A DNA stretch of 64,000 bases. It comes from Fereydounia khargensis (lineage: Eukaryota; Basidiomycota; Ustilaginomycetes; Urocystidales; Fereydouniaceae). The stretch spans positions 124,001 to 188,000 of the forward strand of contig JAOCZO010000022.1 of the NCBI GenBank assembly GCA_026413255.1. The letters are read 5' to 3'. The notes below the pieces were generated by a model. It did not search any database. It was not told where the DNA came from and worked only from the letters and a program-made list of their open reading frames with translations. Positions 22,708-34,300 of this stretch are shown piece by piece. Within the stretch, counting starts at the first letter, position 1. Every line of letters begins with the position of its first letter. The position numbers were made by a program, and so were the translations under genes.

Positions 22708-23512
22708 GGCGGACAAGCTCTTCAGACCGGGCGGGGTGCGTGTACTCGCTGCATCACTCGACGATATACCTTTCATGTGTAGCACCAACTCTGTCAACAT
22801 GTACAACAAACGCATTCATTCTCATTTAGTCATGGCCTGGTTCGGCGTGGAGTCTCAGTAGCACCGCATACAAGCATGTCTCATGGAACAGTTTCTTGAC
22901 CATTCTTTCACGCAGCCGTAAACACGGACCTGCATGTACTGTACAGTACAGTCGTCAAACTTGGCACAGCTTCTCTGCAACCTGTCTCTCTCAGGACGAG
23001 AGCAGGTAGTAACGGGATTGATTGCTGAAAGGGTGGCGATAGCGTCATCCGCTGATTTTGATTATCTACACTGTCTATCTCACCTAACAGGAAAATACAT
23101 ATCGGCCAGACAGCCCTTCGTTATTCTTTCTCTCTCTCTCCTCCAACTCTTGCTCCTTCTCTTCGTCTCCTTCATACCGTGGCTTCCCTTCATCCTTGGA
23201 CACATCTTCATCGCTATTCGACATCCCTCTCATCGCCTCACTGTCCTGATTCCTCTCTCATCCGCGAATCGCATCCGAAGAGAGCAATTGACCTGCAAGA
23301 AACTTCACGACAAGGAAACCTTTCTGTAACCAAAAGAGCTGTTGCCTACAAGCTCTCGAGTCTCCCTGAACAACCGAGTGGCAGCGCTGATTCTCTTCGA
23401 ATCATCTCATTCATCAATTTTGCACGCAGGTACGGTACCTCGCAACCAGACAAGTCCGCCATTCAGTTTTACTGGTCTCCTTGAACGCCTACGATCCCTC
23501 ACGGAAACCTCA
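22708..23512. other. Intergenic region with palindrome and long pyrimidine-rich leader
   Basis: 805 bases between NSE3 and the next gene. A perfect 16-base palindrome is listed separately. From about 23130 the sequence is strongly pyrimidine-rich, as expected for a leader. No gene is seen. Confidence 0.5.
22935..22950. repeat. Perfect palindrome TGTACTGTACAGTACA
   Basis: The 16 bases equal their own reverse complement. The core TACTGTACAGTA or half of it recurs in many intergenic stretches of the window (for example 15346, 37113 and 52930). Confidence 0.7.
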
Positions 23513-25986
23513 ATGTCGACGACTATCCGAGCAACCTCCAACGAAACATCAGCTTTCTCCGGCCTCACACCAAAGAGGACCAGGACGCTATCATTTCATT
23601 CTCGAGGCGCTTCTTGCGCATCCACACCTAGCACTCTTGCGCAAGTCGCCAAGCGTCACCGATCCCACACTGGTCTTCGCTCCATCTTTAGATGCGGCAA
23701 AGACCCTCATTTATACAATTCCGGCGATTATCATCCTCCCAAAAAGGCTCGAGATGATGAAAAATCGTCCGTATACAATGCCGCCAAGGTTCCACAGTTA
23801 CCAATATCCCAAGCTATCGAAAGTCATAACACGCTTGGTATCCCCCCGAGCATCTCTTCACGTTCTCTTCCCCCGGTCATTACATTTGACGAGCCGGTCG
23901 AAGGAACGGTGCGACTAATCGGACCTTCGACAGTTGAGCTGTCCAGCTGGTCGTTGTATCCGCCCAGCGAAAACACGCGGCTTTCAAGCCGCGATATCAT
24001 TCCGGTAAGTACTGTATTTGGTCTTAGTCTCCTTTCCTTGCAAACCGCTCGGTGAATTGACCGGGGGAGTCGTTCTTCGTTCACCAGGTCGCATCAGGAC
24101 CGATACCGAGAGCACCTGAGCGGCTGTCGTCGGTTACGAGAAGCCCCGAGTCTCATCCCACCTCCCTCTCTGGCAGTGGAAGTGGTGCTCAACTGGACAG
24201 CTCGCGCCTTGCGTCAAGAACCAGTGCTAGCAAGTCTCCGTCAGCATATCCTCTAGATGGCTTCTATGACCCTCGCTTCGGGGTGACTTCTCGCACCCCG
24301 TCCAGTCATACCACAAGATCTGAGATAGTGAAGTCGGAGCTTTCCAACGGACACTTGACGGGTCAGCTACAGCCCGTGTTGCCCAGTCGCAACTCAGCCG
24401 GAAAGATGAGTAGCAGGGGCGATTCTATCCGAAGACGCAGACGGTACGCTATGCCATACCTGGACGGCCCCAGCCTTCCTGGTGAAGGTCTTTATTCCGG
24501 TGACGAAGAGGTCCAAGAAAGGCTCAGAGCTGTCTCTGATGCAGGCCATGAAGCAAAGGGGAGGCTGGATCTGCCCGAAATTCACAAAGCTCATGATGAT
24601 GACCAGACAGGGGAAAATGATCACGGTGGATCAAGAAGGAAGCGAGCGTCAACTCAATCAAGCAGCGTTCTAGGTAACGAGTCGAAGGTATCAGAGTCAT
24701 CTTCGGAAGCAGTCAGCGTTCTTCTCCGATCTTTCCCATTGGATGACGAGATGCCTAGTCAACCACCTCTCAGAAAGGCAAGCAGCGCGTCGATTGCTCA
24801 CAAGCGGCTCTCAAAGAATCCGGGTATATCGCGTGAGGTATCTTTGGTCCGACAAGCTCTGCGAGATGGCGTGGATGGCGAGAGTAAAAGATCGGGGATC
24901 ATCTCGTTCGGAAGGCATCGCGCCATCTCGACTGGCAGCCGCTCGAGTGATGACGATGACCAAGATGAGGACGAGTCAGACCTGAGTCAAAATTTGGATG
25001 ACGCCGTTCGTGAGTCTTGCCATCTAGTCGCAGATCTCACCTTCAGACAGCAAATGCAGGCAATGGATCGGGCAAGCACCTGCAGCAACGCAGGAACCAC
25101 AACGTCTCTTCTCGAAGGAATGGGCCAGAACAAAAGCTTCCGGGCCACATTTGGCGAAGCTCCCTCAGTCAGCAAACTCTCACGAGCTCAGTCCGGCGCA
25201 ACTACAAGCCCAAGCGAGCGTGATTCGATAAAGTCGGACGCTTGGCGAGGCCAGACTTGGGCGTCAGACTTTGCTTCAATGCGGCGGTCACAGTTGCAAT
25301 CGTTCCGGCCTGGGTCCAGAGGATCAGAATCGCACTCACACTCGAGGTGCTCAACTGCATCGTCGGTCCGTTCATCGGAGAGGCTGGGAACACCGTTGTC
25401 GCCTCCTCCGGAAAGTCCATTGCCACCGATACCAACTCAAGCTTCGAGCAGGACAGGTAGTCAGTTGCTGAAAAGATCAACATTCGGGGAACCGGAACGC
25501 AACCTGCAACGTATCTCAGAAGATGAAGGCACACTTCGCGAGCGAAAGGGCTCCATCAAATCAGCTGGAGCTCACCGACAGAGCTCGCGGCTTCGAACAC
25601 GAACGATGCACCAGGAATCGATCGACAAACGAGATGGATCGCTGCGGCCGATGGCTTCGGTACGCCGAACACAGTCGCGAGGCACTCTGGGGTCTCGAGG
25701 AGGCGATTCGGTGCGGAGCTCGAGCACGCTGTCGCCCGATCTAGACTGGAGTGATGGACAAGAATCGCCATATGGAATAAGCCGAGGCCGCTTTGATTCG
25801 GTGAGCAACGGAAGTAGTCCCTGGGCCACAAGCCCGACGATGGACGTCAGTGTTGCGGAGAAATCCGGCTCGCCTCTGTCTGCGTCTGCGGAGATGGAGG
25901 GTGAAAAGATGGATCGAGCTCGGCGGGAACGGATAGAAAGCCTGACAAGCGCACTAGACGCGGTTTGTGGAAAATCCCCGCCTTGA
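23513..25986 (+). CDS. Unrecognised Ser-rich protein, 796 residues
   Basis: Two exons, 23513-24004 and 24088-25986, join in frame through a GT-AG intron. The product is rich in Ser, Arg and Pro throughout and has no transmembrane segment or signal peptide. Islands that look less random are LPPVITFDEPVEGTVRLIG with VELSSWSLYPPSENTRL before the intron, IRRRRRYAMPYLDGPSLPGE near residue 280, and FGEAPSVSKLSRAQSG. The C-terminal helix is RRERIESLTSALDAVCG. The arginine run and the many Ser-Pro and Arg-x-x-Ser sites suggest a phosphorylated regulatory or scaffold protein, but this is inference. I do not recognise the family. The frame stays open for 1.9 kb in exon 2, which supports real coding. 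Confidence 0.75.
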
Positions 25987-26775
25987 TGGGCGGGGAAAGG
26001 TATCGGTCACTGTAGCCGCTCACATTCATTAGGACCCCTTCGCAACTCTCCCTTTGGACAAACATCGTCCCCACACGCTCGTTAGCGGGCATACAGTTCA
26101 GTGCGCGCGGTATGCCCGGTCGATGGAACCATATGCAATCTACTCACAATCACCCTACAAGAGTGCTCGGTGTGCTTGTATGATGCGGGCGGCTGTCAAG
26201 GCTCGCGTTCGGTGCATTGCGGGACTGGCCGGAACTGACGGGCGCGACCGTTAATCGACGTGTGGGCAAGTGACGAAGAGGACTGTCCGGCAGTGCCTGA
26301 CTGCTACCTACTCCCAATGGAAGGGTTCTCGACGCGCGGCACCGCCTCTGCGGCTTTGGGGGGCCGGATAGCTTAAGCAGCCAAAATGACAGAAACGCGC
26401 TGCAGGGTGGCAGGCAGAGAGAGACAAGACAGACGCGCCGCTGCTGCCCCATTCCCTCCACCCAACTCAACAACACTGCCGGCTACTTGCTCATGCACAG
26501 ACCCCACTGCTTTTTTTTTTCTGGTCCCAACAGCCTCAGCAGCCTCTCCCCTGAGCCTTTTACAGCACCTCGACGGTGGCTACCGGTCCAGAACGTAGAG
26601 CTACAGTATTCTTCGCTGCATTTCCTCGACTCAGCCCACTACTCGCACAGCCAGTAGTAGCGCAGGGCTTTCACATCCTCTTTTCTGTCTCCCGGCTATT
26701 CCCTTTCACTACCATCATCAATCACCTCTTGCAGTCCCCGCTCCATCCTCCACCCCGCACCTACCAGCCAACAAG
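25987..26775. other. Citrate synthase upstream region
   Basis: 789 bases between the previous stop and the citrate synthase ATG. A T-run of 11 bases lies near 26511, and a pyrimidine-rich leader precedes the start. No gene is seen. Confidence 0.5.
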
Positions 26776-28296
26776 ATGGGCAACAACCCTAGCGACAATC
26801 CGCGCCAGTCGCTCACTGTCATCGACAACCGTACAAGCAAGGTCTACGAGATCCCCATCACGCACAACTCTGTGCCGGCCACTGCATTCAAGAAGATCTC
26901 TGCTACCCCCCGCACTATTCCAGGCATCAATGACCGCGAGGAGGACGAGACCGAGCAGGGTCTCCGTGTCTTTGACCCCGCTTACATGAACACGGCTGTC
27001 GTTCAGAGCAAGATCACCTACATCAATGGTCTCGACGGTGTACTGCGCTACCGTGGATACCCCATTCAAGAGCTCGCCAAGAAGAGCAACTTCCTCGAAG
27101 TCGCCTTCCTTCTCATCTACGGCGAGCTCCCCACCAAGACCCAGTTTGATTCGTGGCAGGATGAAATCATGCACCACACCTACATTCATTCTGACGTCGA
27201 GGGCATGTTCAAGTCGTTCCGTTACGACTCGCACCCCATGTCCATGCTCACATCTGCCTTTGCTACCCTCGGTGCTTTCTCCCCCGAGGCAAACCCCTCC
27301 CTCGCCGGCCAAAAGCTTTACACCAACGCCGCTTCAGGAGACATGAACGCGCTCAAGGTGCTCGACAAGCAAATCCTCCGTATCATCGGTAAGGCGCCAA
27401 CTCTTGCCGCTGCCGCTTACCGTATGCGCCAAGGTCGCCCCTTCAACCGCCCGGCCCAGGGTCTGTCTTACACGGGCAATTTCCTCTATCTGCTCGATAA
27501 CCTCTCGGGCCACGAGTACCAGCCACACCCGGTCCTTGAGCGCGCGCTTGACGCTCTTTTCATCCTGCATGCAGACCACGAAATGAACTGCTCCGCCGCC
27601 ACTGTCCTGCAAGTCGGAAGCTCCCTCGTCGACCCTTATAGTGCCGTCTCGGCCGGCTGTGCCGCCCTCTACGGCCCCTCTCACGGAGGCGCCTCCGAGT
27701 CCGCTATCCGCATGCTCATGGAGATTGGCTCTCCCGAGAATGTGCCCGCCTTTATGGAGAAGGTCGAGCGAAGGGAGCGCGTCCTGGTGGGCTTTGGTCA
27801 CCGAGTCTACCGCAACGTCGACCCACGCTCAACAGCTATTCGTGAGCTCGCCGAAGAGGTCTTCAAGGTCACGGGTCGTAACAAGCTGCTTGACACGGCC
27901 ATGGCGCTCGCCGAGCACGCACGCAAGAGCGAGTTCATGCGCTCTCGCCAGCTCTACCCGAACGTCGACTTTTACTCTGGCCTCATCTACCAGGCCATGG
28001 GCTTCTCGCTCGACTTTTACCCTGTGCTCTTCGCTGTCCCCCGTTGCGTCGGCTGGCTCGCTCACTGGCGACAGATGATGCTTAACCCTAGTGGTGTCAA
28101 GATCTGGCGCCCGCGTCAGCTCTACATTGGTGCGCCGGAGCGTGAGTACATTGACCTAGACAAGCGCAAGGATGTGTGGGACTCGACTGTGTTCGATGCG
28201 CCTGTTCAGGTCAACCACGGTGGGGACAGCAAGCGCAACTTGCTCGCCACGTACAAGGACGAGAGGGGCCGTGTGAATGGCAAGGCTCGTCTCTGA
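26776..28296 (+). CDS. Citrate synthase, probably peroxisomal (C-terminal ARL)
   Basis: One exon, 506 residues. The enzyme condenses oxaloacetate with acetyl-CoA to make citrate. It is of the bacterial GltA-like type rather than the usual mitochondrial form. Key stretches are NGLDGVLRYRGYPIQELA near residues 80-100, LHADHEMNCSAATVLQVGSS with the conserved histidine at about 260-280, GPSHGGASE, VGFGHRVYRNVDPR with the second histidine, and NVDFYSGLIYQAMGF with the catalytic aspartate. The C-terminus, GKARL, fits the peroxisomal PTS1 pattern [SAC]-[KRH]-[LM]. No mitochondrial presequence is visible at MGNNPSDNPRQS. It would serve glyoxylate cycle or peroxisomal acetyl-CoA use. A 2-methylcitrate synthase activity cannot be excluded. 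Confidence 0.93.
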   Translation: MGNNPSDNPRQSLTVIDNRTSKVYEIPITHNSVPATAFKKISATPRTIPGINDREEDETEQGLRVFDPAYMNTAVVQSKITYINGLDGVLRYRGYPIQELAKKSNFLEVAFLLIYGELPTKTQFDSWQDEIMHHTYIHSDVEGMFKSFRYDSHPMSMLTSAFATLGAFSPEANPSLAGQKLYTNAASGDMNALKVLDKQILRIIGKAPTLAAAAYRMRQGRPFNRPAQGLSYTGNFLYLLDNLSGHEYQPHPVLERALDALFILHADHEMNCSAATVLQVGSSLVDPYSAVSAGCAALYGPSHGGASESAIRMLMEIGSPENVPAFMEKVERRERVLVGFGHRVYRNVDPRSTAIRELAEEVFKVTGRNKLLDTAMALAEHARKSEFMRSRQLYPNVDFYSGLIYQAMGFSLDFYPVLFAVPRCVGWLAHWRQMMLNPSGVKIWRPRQLYIGAPEREYIDLDKRKDVWDSTVFDAPVQVNHGGDSKRNLLATYKDERGRVNGKARL

Positions 28297-28446
28297 GCTG
28301 TCTATATATTTGTTGATTGTTTTTGTTCCAGAACACTGGAGAACCCATCACTCGTGATTTATAGATGTGACACACCTGCGTGTGATTGCATTGCAAGGAA
28401 GGCGTTGCAGGACAGGAGTGGGGAAAGGGGGTATACTGTACATGTT

Positions 28447-30488
28447 CTATCTCGAGAGTGCACGGAAGCGATTAACAAACCAGCGAGTACCGTTCCGCCC
28501 ACCGTCGTCACGAACGATATACGTGGTGGCCAACTCGACGGCCTCGATCATTTCAGTGATGAGGAGGATGGGAGCCTGTTCGGCGTGAGCGATATCCAGT
28601 GTCGAAGCACCTTCGTGTGTGTCTAGGAACGTGACGAGACGGGAGATGAATGCGCCGTCTGCGTACCGCGGAGTGTGGAGGACAGCTAAACCGGACTTGA
28701 ATGTGCGTAGCTGGATCGAGGGAGACGTTATGTCTGGTAGGTAGAGGGACGCGGATCGCAGTGCCTGAGGTGGTACGAGAGCTACCGTGTCGGGACCGGA
28801 TCTATGGTCAGATCGTGAGAGAGCGTGATGGGTGGGTCAAGGGGAGACGTACCTATTCCTCTGGCTCGATTCCAGACACACCACACTTCATCGAGCCCAA
28901 CGAGACCACGTCCTGTCTCAGCACTGCGCACAAGAGTCTCGCGTCCCTTGCCCTTGGCCAGCACATTTCCTGTTCCCATCAGACCAGGGTTGTCCGCCTT
29001 GCCAAGCAGCAGGCCTGCGAGCTCGCGTGCCAGTTCGAGATGGTACTCCTTCTGATCCCGCGCCATGTCCTCCGTCACTGCTGGAGCCGGTAAGCCAAGC
29101 CTTACGAGGGATGAGCGGATGAGCGTCGCAGCTTCCTGATCCGGTGCACTTGTGTCACTCGACATCTCCTGCCGCGTCAACTTTTGATTGAGCGCTTCGG
29201 CAAAGTCTACCATCTGCTTGGCCTTGGTCATTAGCGCCTCCAGGTCCTTGAGAGCGCCCTGCATGTCATCATTCTGCAGTCGCGAGCTCGAGTCGACGTT
29301 GTTCATAATGCTGTCGATACCTGCCTTTCGCATCGCTGCGCTGCGCCCGTCAATGTCCACATTCGGCGTTGATGTGCCCGTCCCAGAGCCGGTACCAGTG
29401 CGGCTTGACCATGCCTTGGCTTTGAGCGTAGGCTTGAGAAGACTGTAGAATGGTTTGTCTCCACCTCTGCGGAAGCTGAGCTTGATCGAGTCTGCAGGTA
29501 TACTGATTCGTGACGCCGGCGTTGAAGAACGAGGCGGTGTCTGGCTGAAAAGAGAGTTGGCATCCGTGTCTGTACTTTTGCGTGGCGTCATGGGAGTAGG
29601 TGTAGGAGATGGAGAGCTGCTTGTTGTGTCTGTGAGCGACTCTGTGGCGAGAGAGGAGCCGCATATCTCGCATTGTAGCATGGAAGGATGATTGAGGAAG
29701 GTGCATACGGGACATGCAAGACCAGCAGCTTTGCTCCGTGTCGTGTCTTGCTGTTCCGAGTTAGAGTGGAGCGAGAGTGCAGCCATGGGAGATGCAACAG
29801 TGTTGGTCAATGAGCGACTCAGCTGGCCACTCAAGCGGCTAGGACGAGAAGGTGGATCATCGCGCGGGTCTCGCGTGACACCGCACAGCTGGCAAGAAGC
29901 GGCGGCATCGCCCGCACTAGGGCTGTTACTGAAGCCACATATTGAGCAGATCCAGTTGGAGTTGGAGGAGCTCGCTTGGGTGTTGCCATGGTCCGCAGCC
30001 AGAGCATTTACTCTCCAGTCGCGAGGTTGCGGCTGGGTGCTGCTGGGCCTGTCAGGCGTGGCTGTTGCAGCGAGGTTGATTGACGAATTGCTTCTCTTTG
30101 CAGCAGCGCTGGAAGATTCAATGAGAGCAGGTGCAAGTGTGAGTGTGATCTTGGGACTGCTCTTGAGGAAACCAGCGTAGTACTCGGACTGCTTGACGAG
30201 AGACAGGTCGAGGTAGCAGGAATGGCGATGTGGTTGAGCGTCGTCGATATAGATGAGTCGATGCGAGGTCAGATAGACGGTGCCGTTTGCCTGATTGAGG
30301 CTCTTTTCCTTTCTGTGAGAGAAGAGGTAGTCAGAAAACAGTCCATAAAATGAGGTTGATTCATATCACATCGGTACTCACCCATCGTAGAGACCGACAC
30401 TGCCCTGGAGGGACACCACTTCCTCGTCACTGTACAGGAGAGCGCCTATGGACGAGTTGGTGGCATCGATCTGCTGGAATCGGTCCAT
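28447..30488 (-). CDS. VPS36: ESCRT-II subunit Vps36
   Basis: Three exons, 30382-30488, 28853-30312 and 28447-28781, give 633 residues. The start MDRFQQIDATN resembles the MDRF start of human VPS36. The GLUE domain covers roughly residues 1-130 (SVGLYDGKEKSLNQANGTVYLTSHRLIYIDDA). It is followed by two NZF-type zinc fingers, WICSICGF...CQLCG near 155-185 and LACPVCTFLNHPSMLQCEICG near 236-257. The EAP30 winged-helix part includes GLDEVWCVWNRARGIALVPP and the C-terminal ITEMIEAVELATTYIVRDD...TRWFVNRF. Vps36 binds ubiquitin and PI3P on endosomes and recruits cargo to multivesicular bodies. Two acceptors stand 20 bases apart before the last exon; only the downstream one keeps the frame. An extra upstream exon is possible. 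Confidence 0.93.
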
Positions 30489-30888
30489 GCCGCTGGTGCT
30501 GGATCCCCGCTTCTCAGGTGGATGACCGGACAGATGTGTTCGCTGAATGGAGCGAGGGTGTGAGTAGGATGATGGTTTGTAGAATCGACTGAGCCACGCA
30601 ACCTGGTTGATGCGTTGACCCGACCTCGGTCCATGTCCGTGCGCTCGCTTGCGGTGTCCGATCGGGGCATGGAGCGCTGATCGGGGAGTGGAGGTCCGCG
30701 AGCCAAGTCATCCATGGCCCTGGAAGAAAAAAAAAAGAGGCAGACAGGCATCACGTGGGAAGGGAAGGTCTCCACCCGGAACGTCACGGGGCCGCTGCGT
30801 TGAGGGAAAAAGAGGGATTGGTCAGCCGGGCGGGGAGGGGAGGCTGGAAGAAGAAGAAAAAAGAGGGCGCCGCTTCGGACCAACTCGA

Positions 30889-30910
30889 GCAAGCAAGCAA
30901 GCAAGCAAGC
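30889..30910. repeat. GCAA tetranucleotide repeat
   Basis: About five and a half tandem GCAA units. Confidence 0.85.
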
Positions 30911-30969
30911 CAGGCAGCCCAAGGCAGGCAAAGGCAAGCGAGAAGCAACAGGTCGAGAAGAACCCGGCT

Positions 30970-31035
30970 AACCAAAGCAGCAAAGGCACCAAAGCAGCAA
31001 AGCAGTAAAGCACCAAAGCACCAAAGCAGCAAAGC
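30970..31035. repeat. CAAAGCA-type imperfect direct repeats
   Basis: Seven or more imperfect copies of a CACCAAAG/CAGCAAAG unit of about eight or nine bases in the CLU1 leader or promoter. Confidence 0.8.
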
Positions 31036-31331
31036 CCAACTGCGAGTCAGTCTGTCCCGTTGCGCTCAGCAAGCCAAGCCGTGGCTCACACTCCACAACT
31101 CATTCCGCACCTTCTTCTCCCGCACACTCTTACTTCCGCCCATCACCAACCTGCCTCAACCGTCCTTCTTTTTCTCGAACAAGGCGGGGTTCAAGGACGT
31201 GACCTGATCGTACGTCGTCTCTCTCCCATTCTGGTCCGCTGTCATCCTGCTCTCTCGGCTCACACCTTCATCCAGTCGTTCGAGTCTACTCTTCTCTTTC
31301 CTTTTCCCCCTTCTTGCCAGAGCCGCTCAGC

Positions 31332-34300
31332 ATGGCCTCCGAACAGCCCGCCGCTGAGCAGCAGCCACAGCAGCAGCAGGTCTCCGAGGCCGAGGCTCCT
31401 CAGGTGGACGAGTCAATCCAGCCATTTGAGATTGCTCTTCACCTCCCCGAGCGTCCTCTCCTTCCCTCTGGTGGAGCCGCTGCCGGCCTTCCCGAGACCC
31501 CTTCGCCCCTCACTGTCGCTGTCACACCCCAGGAGACCCTCAACGATCTCCGCCTTACCATTGCTGACAGCCCCGAAGGCTACTGGCTCGGCGCTTTCTG
31601 CTTCCGACGACCCCTCCACCCAAGCGCAGCCCCTGCCAAGAAGGGCGCCAAGGTTGCTCTTGGAGAGCGAGTCAGCGAGTGGACCGAGCTCCGCGAGGTC
31701 TTCAAGGATGTCCCCAAGGACCAGCGCTCCCTCTACATCACTCATGTTCCCTTCAACGAGGCCGATGCTCGTGCACACGTCCAGCGGCTCCGAGACCTTC
31801 TCAGTGGTGGCCACGCCGACCCCACCACCATTGGAATCGATGCCGCCATCAGCGTGCATGATGCCGTCAAGAACCCTGATGCTTGGTCCACACCCACCAA
31901 CGGTACCGTTGCCAAGAAGAACAACAAGAATGCTGACGCCGAAGCTGAAAAGCCTCTGCCTTTCTCCGACTGGGCGGGCTGGAACCCTGCTACTTCAACC
32001 GCCAACCTCATCCCTTCACAGGCTCGCAGGGCTCGACAGCTCCCCGTCTGCCTCAGGCATCTCTCCCTCTCAGCATGGAACCCACCGCCTCAGCACCTCA
32101 AGCTCCAGGGTCACCTCCTCTACATTCAGATTGGCACCCTAGAGGGCGAGAGCGTACAAGTCACTGCCTCCACTCACGGCTTCTACATCAACCGCACCTC
32201 AGGTTCCAAGTTTGACCCGGCACCTCGCCCTGCTGGCCAGGACTTTGCCTCTTGCTCCCTTTTCGACCTCCTTTGCGGCTTCTCCCCCCAGTTCCTCGCC
32301 AACTTTGCCAAGCTCTTCAACGACCCTGTCGCTGCTCGTGACTACTTTTCGGCCGTTCCCGTAACCAACTCCATTCCCGCCCACCCTTGGCTCGCTCGTC
32401 AGCACGCCCACCAGCTCGATGCGCTTCGCTCTCAGACTGCCTACCTCCTCACTGGCGCTGTCTCCGCGGACACTCTCGAGGGCACTCGCGACTGGAACGA
32501 TGAGATTCAGTCCACTCGAGAGCTGCCGCGCACCAACCTCCCCGAAAGGCTCATGCGCGACCGCGTCCTCAACCGCATCTTTGCCGAGTTCACCCAGGCT
32601 GCCGCCCGTGCTGTGCCCCGTGTTGCTGCCGGCGAGGTTCAGGCCATGAACCCGATGGACAGGCGTGATGCTCAGATGTTCATTGTCAACAACCTCTTCA
32701 TCTCCAAGGGCGCTGACGGAGTCGACATCTACCCGCACATGGGTGGTGATGAGGCTGCTCACGTGGCTGTTGGCAAGGATGTGCAGGGAATCAAGACCCT
32801 CAACAGCCTCGATGTCGATGGTCTTTGCCTGCTTGGCACTGTCGTCGTCGACTGGAAGGGCGAGCGATGGGTTGCTCAAAGCATCGTTCCCGGTCTTTTC
32901 CGCCGACGCGATGACGACGAAGATGCCTCCGCCGCCAAGGAGGATGAGAATGACGATAAGACCGAGTCCAAGTCCCCTCCCGCCAATGGTGACATTGCTA
33001 AGCAGGACCCCAACGAGGACACTCAGGTCGTTTACGGAGGTGTCGAAGGTCCTGAGGTCATCCGCGAGGATGCCACTTTCCACAAGCTCTTCAGCCAGGT
33101 CGCTCAGACCCTCCACCTCACCGAGCACGAGGTCGCCGATGCCAAGGAGAAGAAGCACTCCCTCTGGCTCAGCGTTGACTCAAAGGGTCTTCGCGGTGCC
33201 GATGGACGCAAGTACGTCCTTGATCTCGCCAGGCTCAGCCCCGTTGACATCAACTGGCTCGAGAAGGACATCAACGGCCAGATCATCCACGGCTCGGGTG
33301 ACGCCGACGCGTCCTACCCTCACCGCTTGGCGCTTCTGCGTCCCGAGCTCCTCGAGATCTTCTGGGATAACGAGTTCCGAAAGTGGGCAAGGGAGCAGCT
33401 TGCGGCGCGACAGGAGGCCAAGGCCAAGGAGAGCGCCGCCACTGAGGAGGCTGATAAGGAGTCCAAGGAGGTCCAAGAGAAGCCTCAGGAGCCTGAGCGT
33501 ATCGACTCGTCTGAGTTCAAGTTGAGCTTCAACCCAGATGCCTTCGCAGAGTTCAAGCTGGCGGACGAGGCTGCTGAGGGCGGCTCCAGGATTATCACCC
33601 CCATCACCGACGAGTCTGATCCCACCGTCGCTGCGGTGCGACTGGCAGGAAACTTCCTCCGCGAGACTGCACTGCCTCGCTTCGTCACTGACGTTGCTGC
33701 TGGTCTCTTCTCTCCCCCCGACGGAGCTGCCCTGACCCGACAGATGCACGCCCGTGGTATCAACGTGCGTTACCTTGGATACCTGGCCCTGCTCTGTGAG
33801 GCCGAGCACAAGGACAAGCTTGATCAGGAGCTCATCAAGAAGGCTGGCCCAGGCCACGAGGCCTTCATCCGCGCCTTCCGCTCGGTCATCTTGCAGGAGA
33901 TGGTGCTCCGTGCTAGCAAGCGCATCCTTCGATCCTTCCTTCGCGACATTGAGCAGGTCGAGGTGTCAGCCTGTGTGTCCCACTTCCTCAACTGTCTTGT
34001 TGGCAGTGCTCTCGAGCCCAACCCCAAGCCCGAGTACCGGCGATCGCCGTTCGCAGACAAGGAGGACCCTGCTTGGACCGAGCTCACCCCTGCATCGTTG
34101 GTGGAGCGCATCCAGTCCGAAGTTCGCCGTCGCTTCCGTTACGAGCTGCCTGCCTCCTTCTTTGAACAGGAACTCCGCAAGCCTCAGCTCCTCCGAGAGG
34201 TCTCCCTTCGTTGTGGAATCCAGCTCAAGCTCCAGGATTACCGCTTTGAGGCTGCTACATCCGAGGCGAATGGTCAGCTCGGCAACGCATCTGAAGACTC

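Larger units (their letters stand above)
30489..31331. promoter_or_regulatory. Divergent promoter region, VPS36 / CLU1
   Basis: 843 bases between two divergent starts. It contains a GCAA tetranucleotide run and CAAAGCA-type direct repeats, listed separately. An ATG at 30711-30713 opens a short frame toward VPS36 but does not splice into it cleanly. Confidence 0.5.

Noticed and set aside
30488-30713. Upstream ATG at 30711-30713 (MDDLARGPPL) as the VPS36 start
   Set aside because: Its frame does not join the GLUE-domain exon through a good GT-AG pair. The MDRF start at 30488 matches human VPS36.
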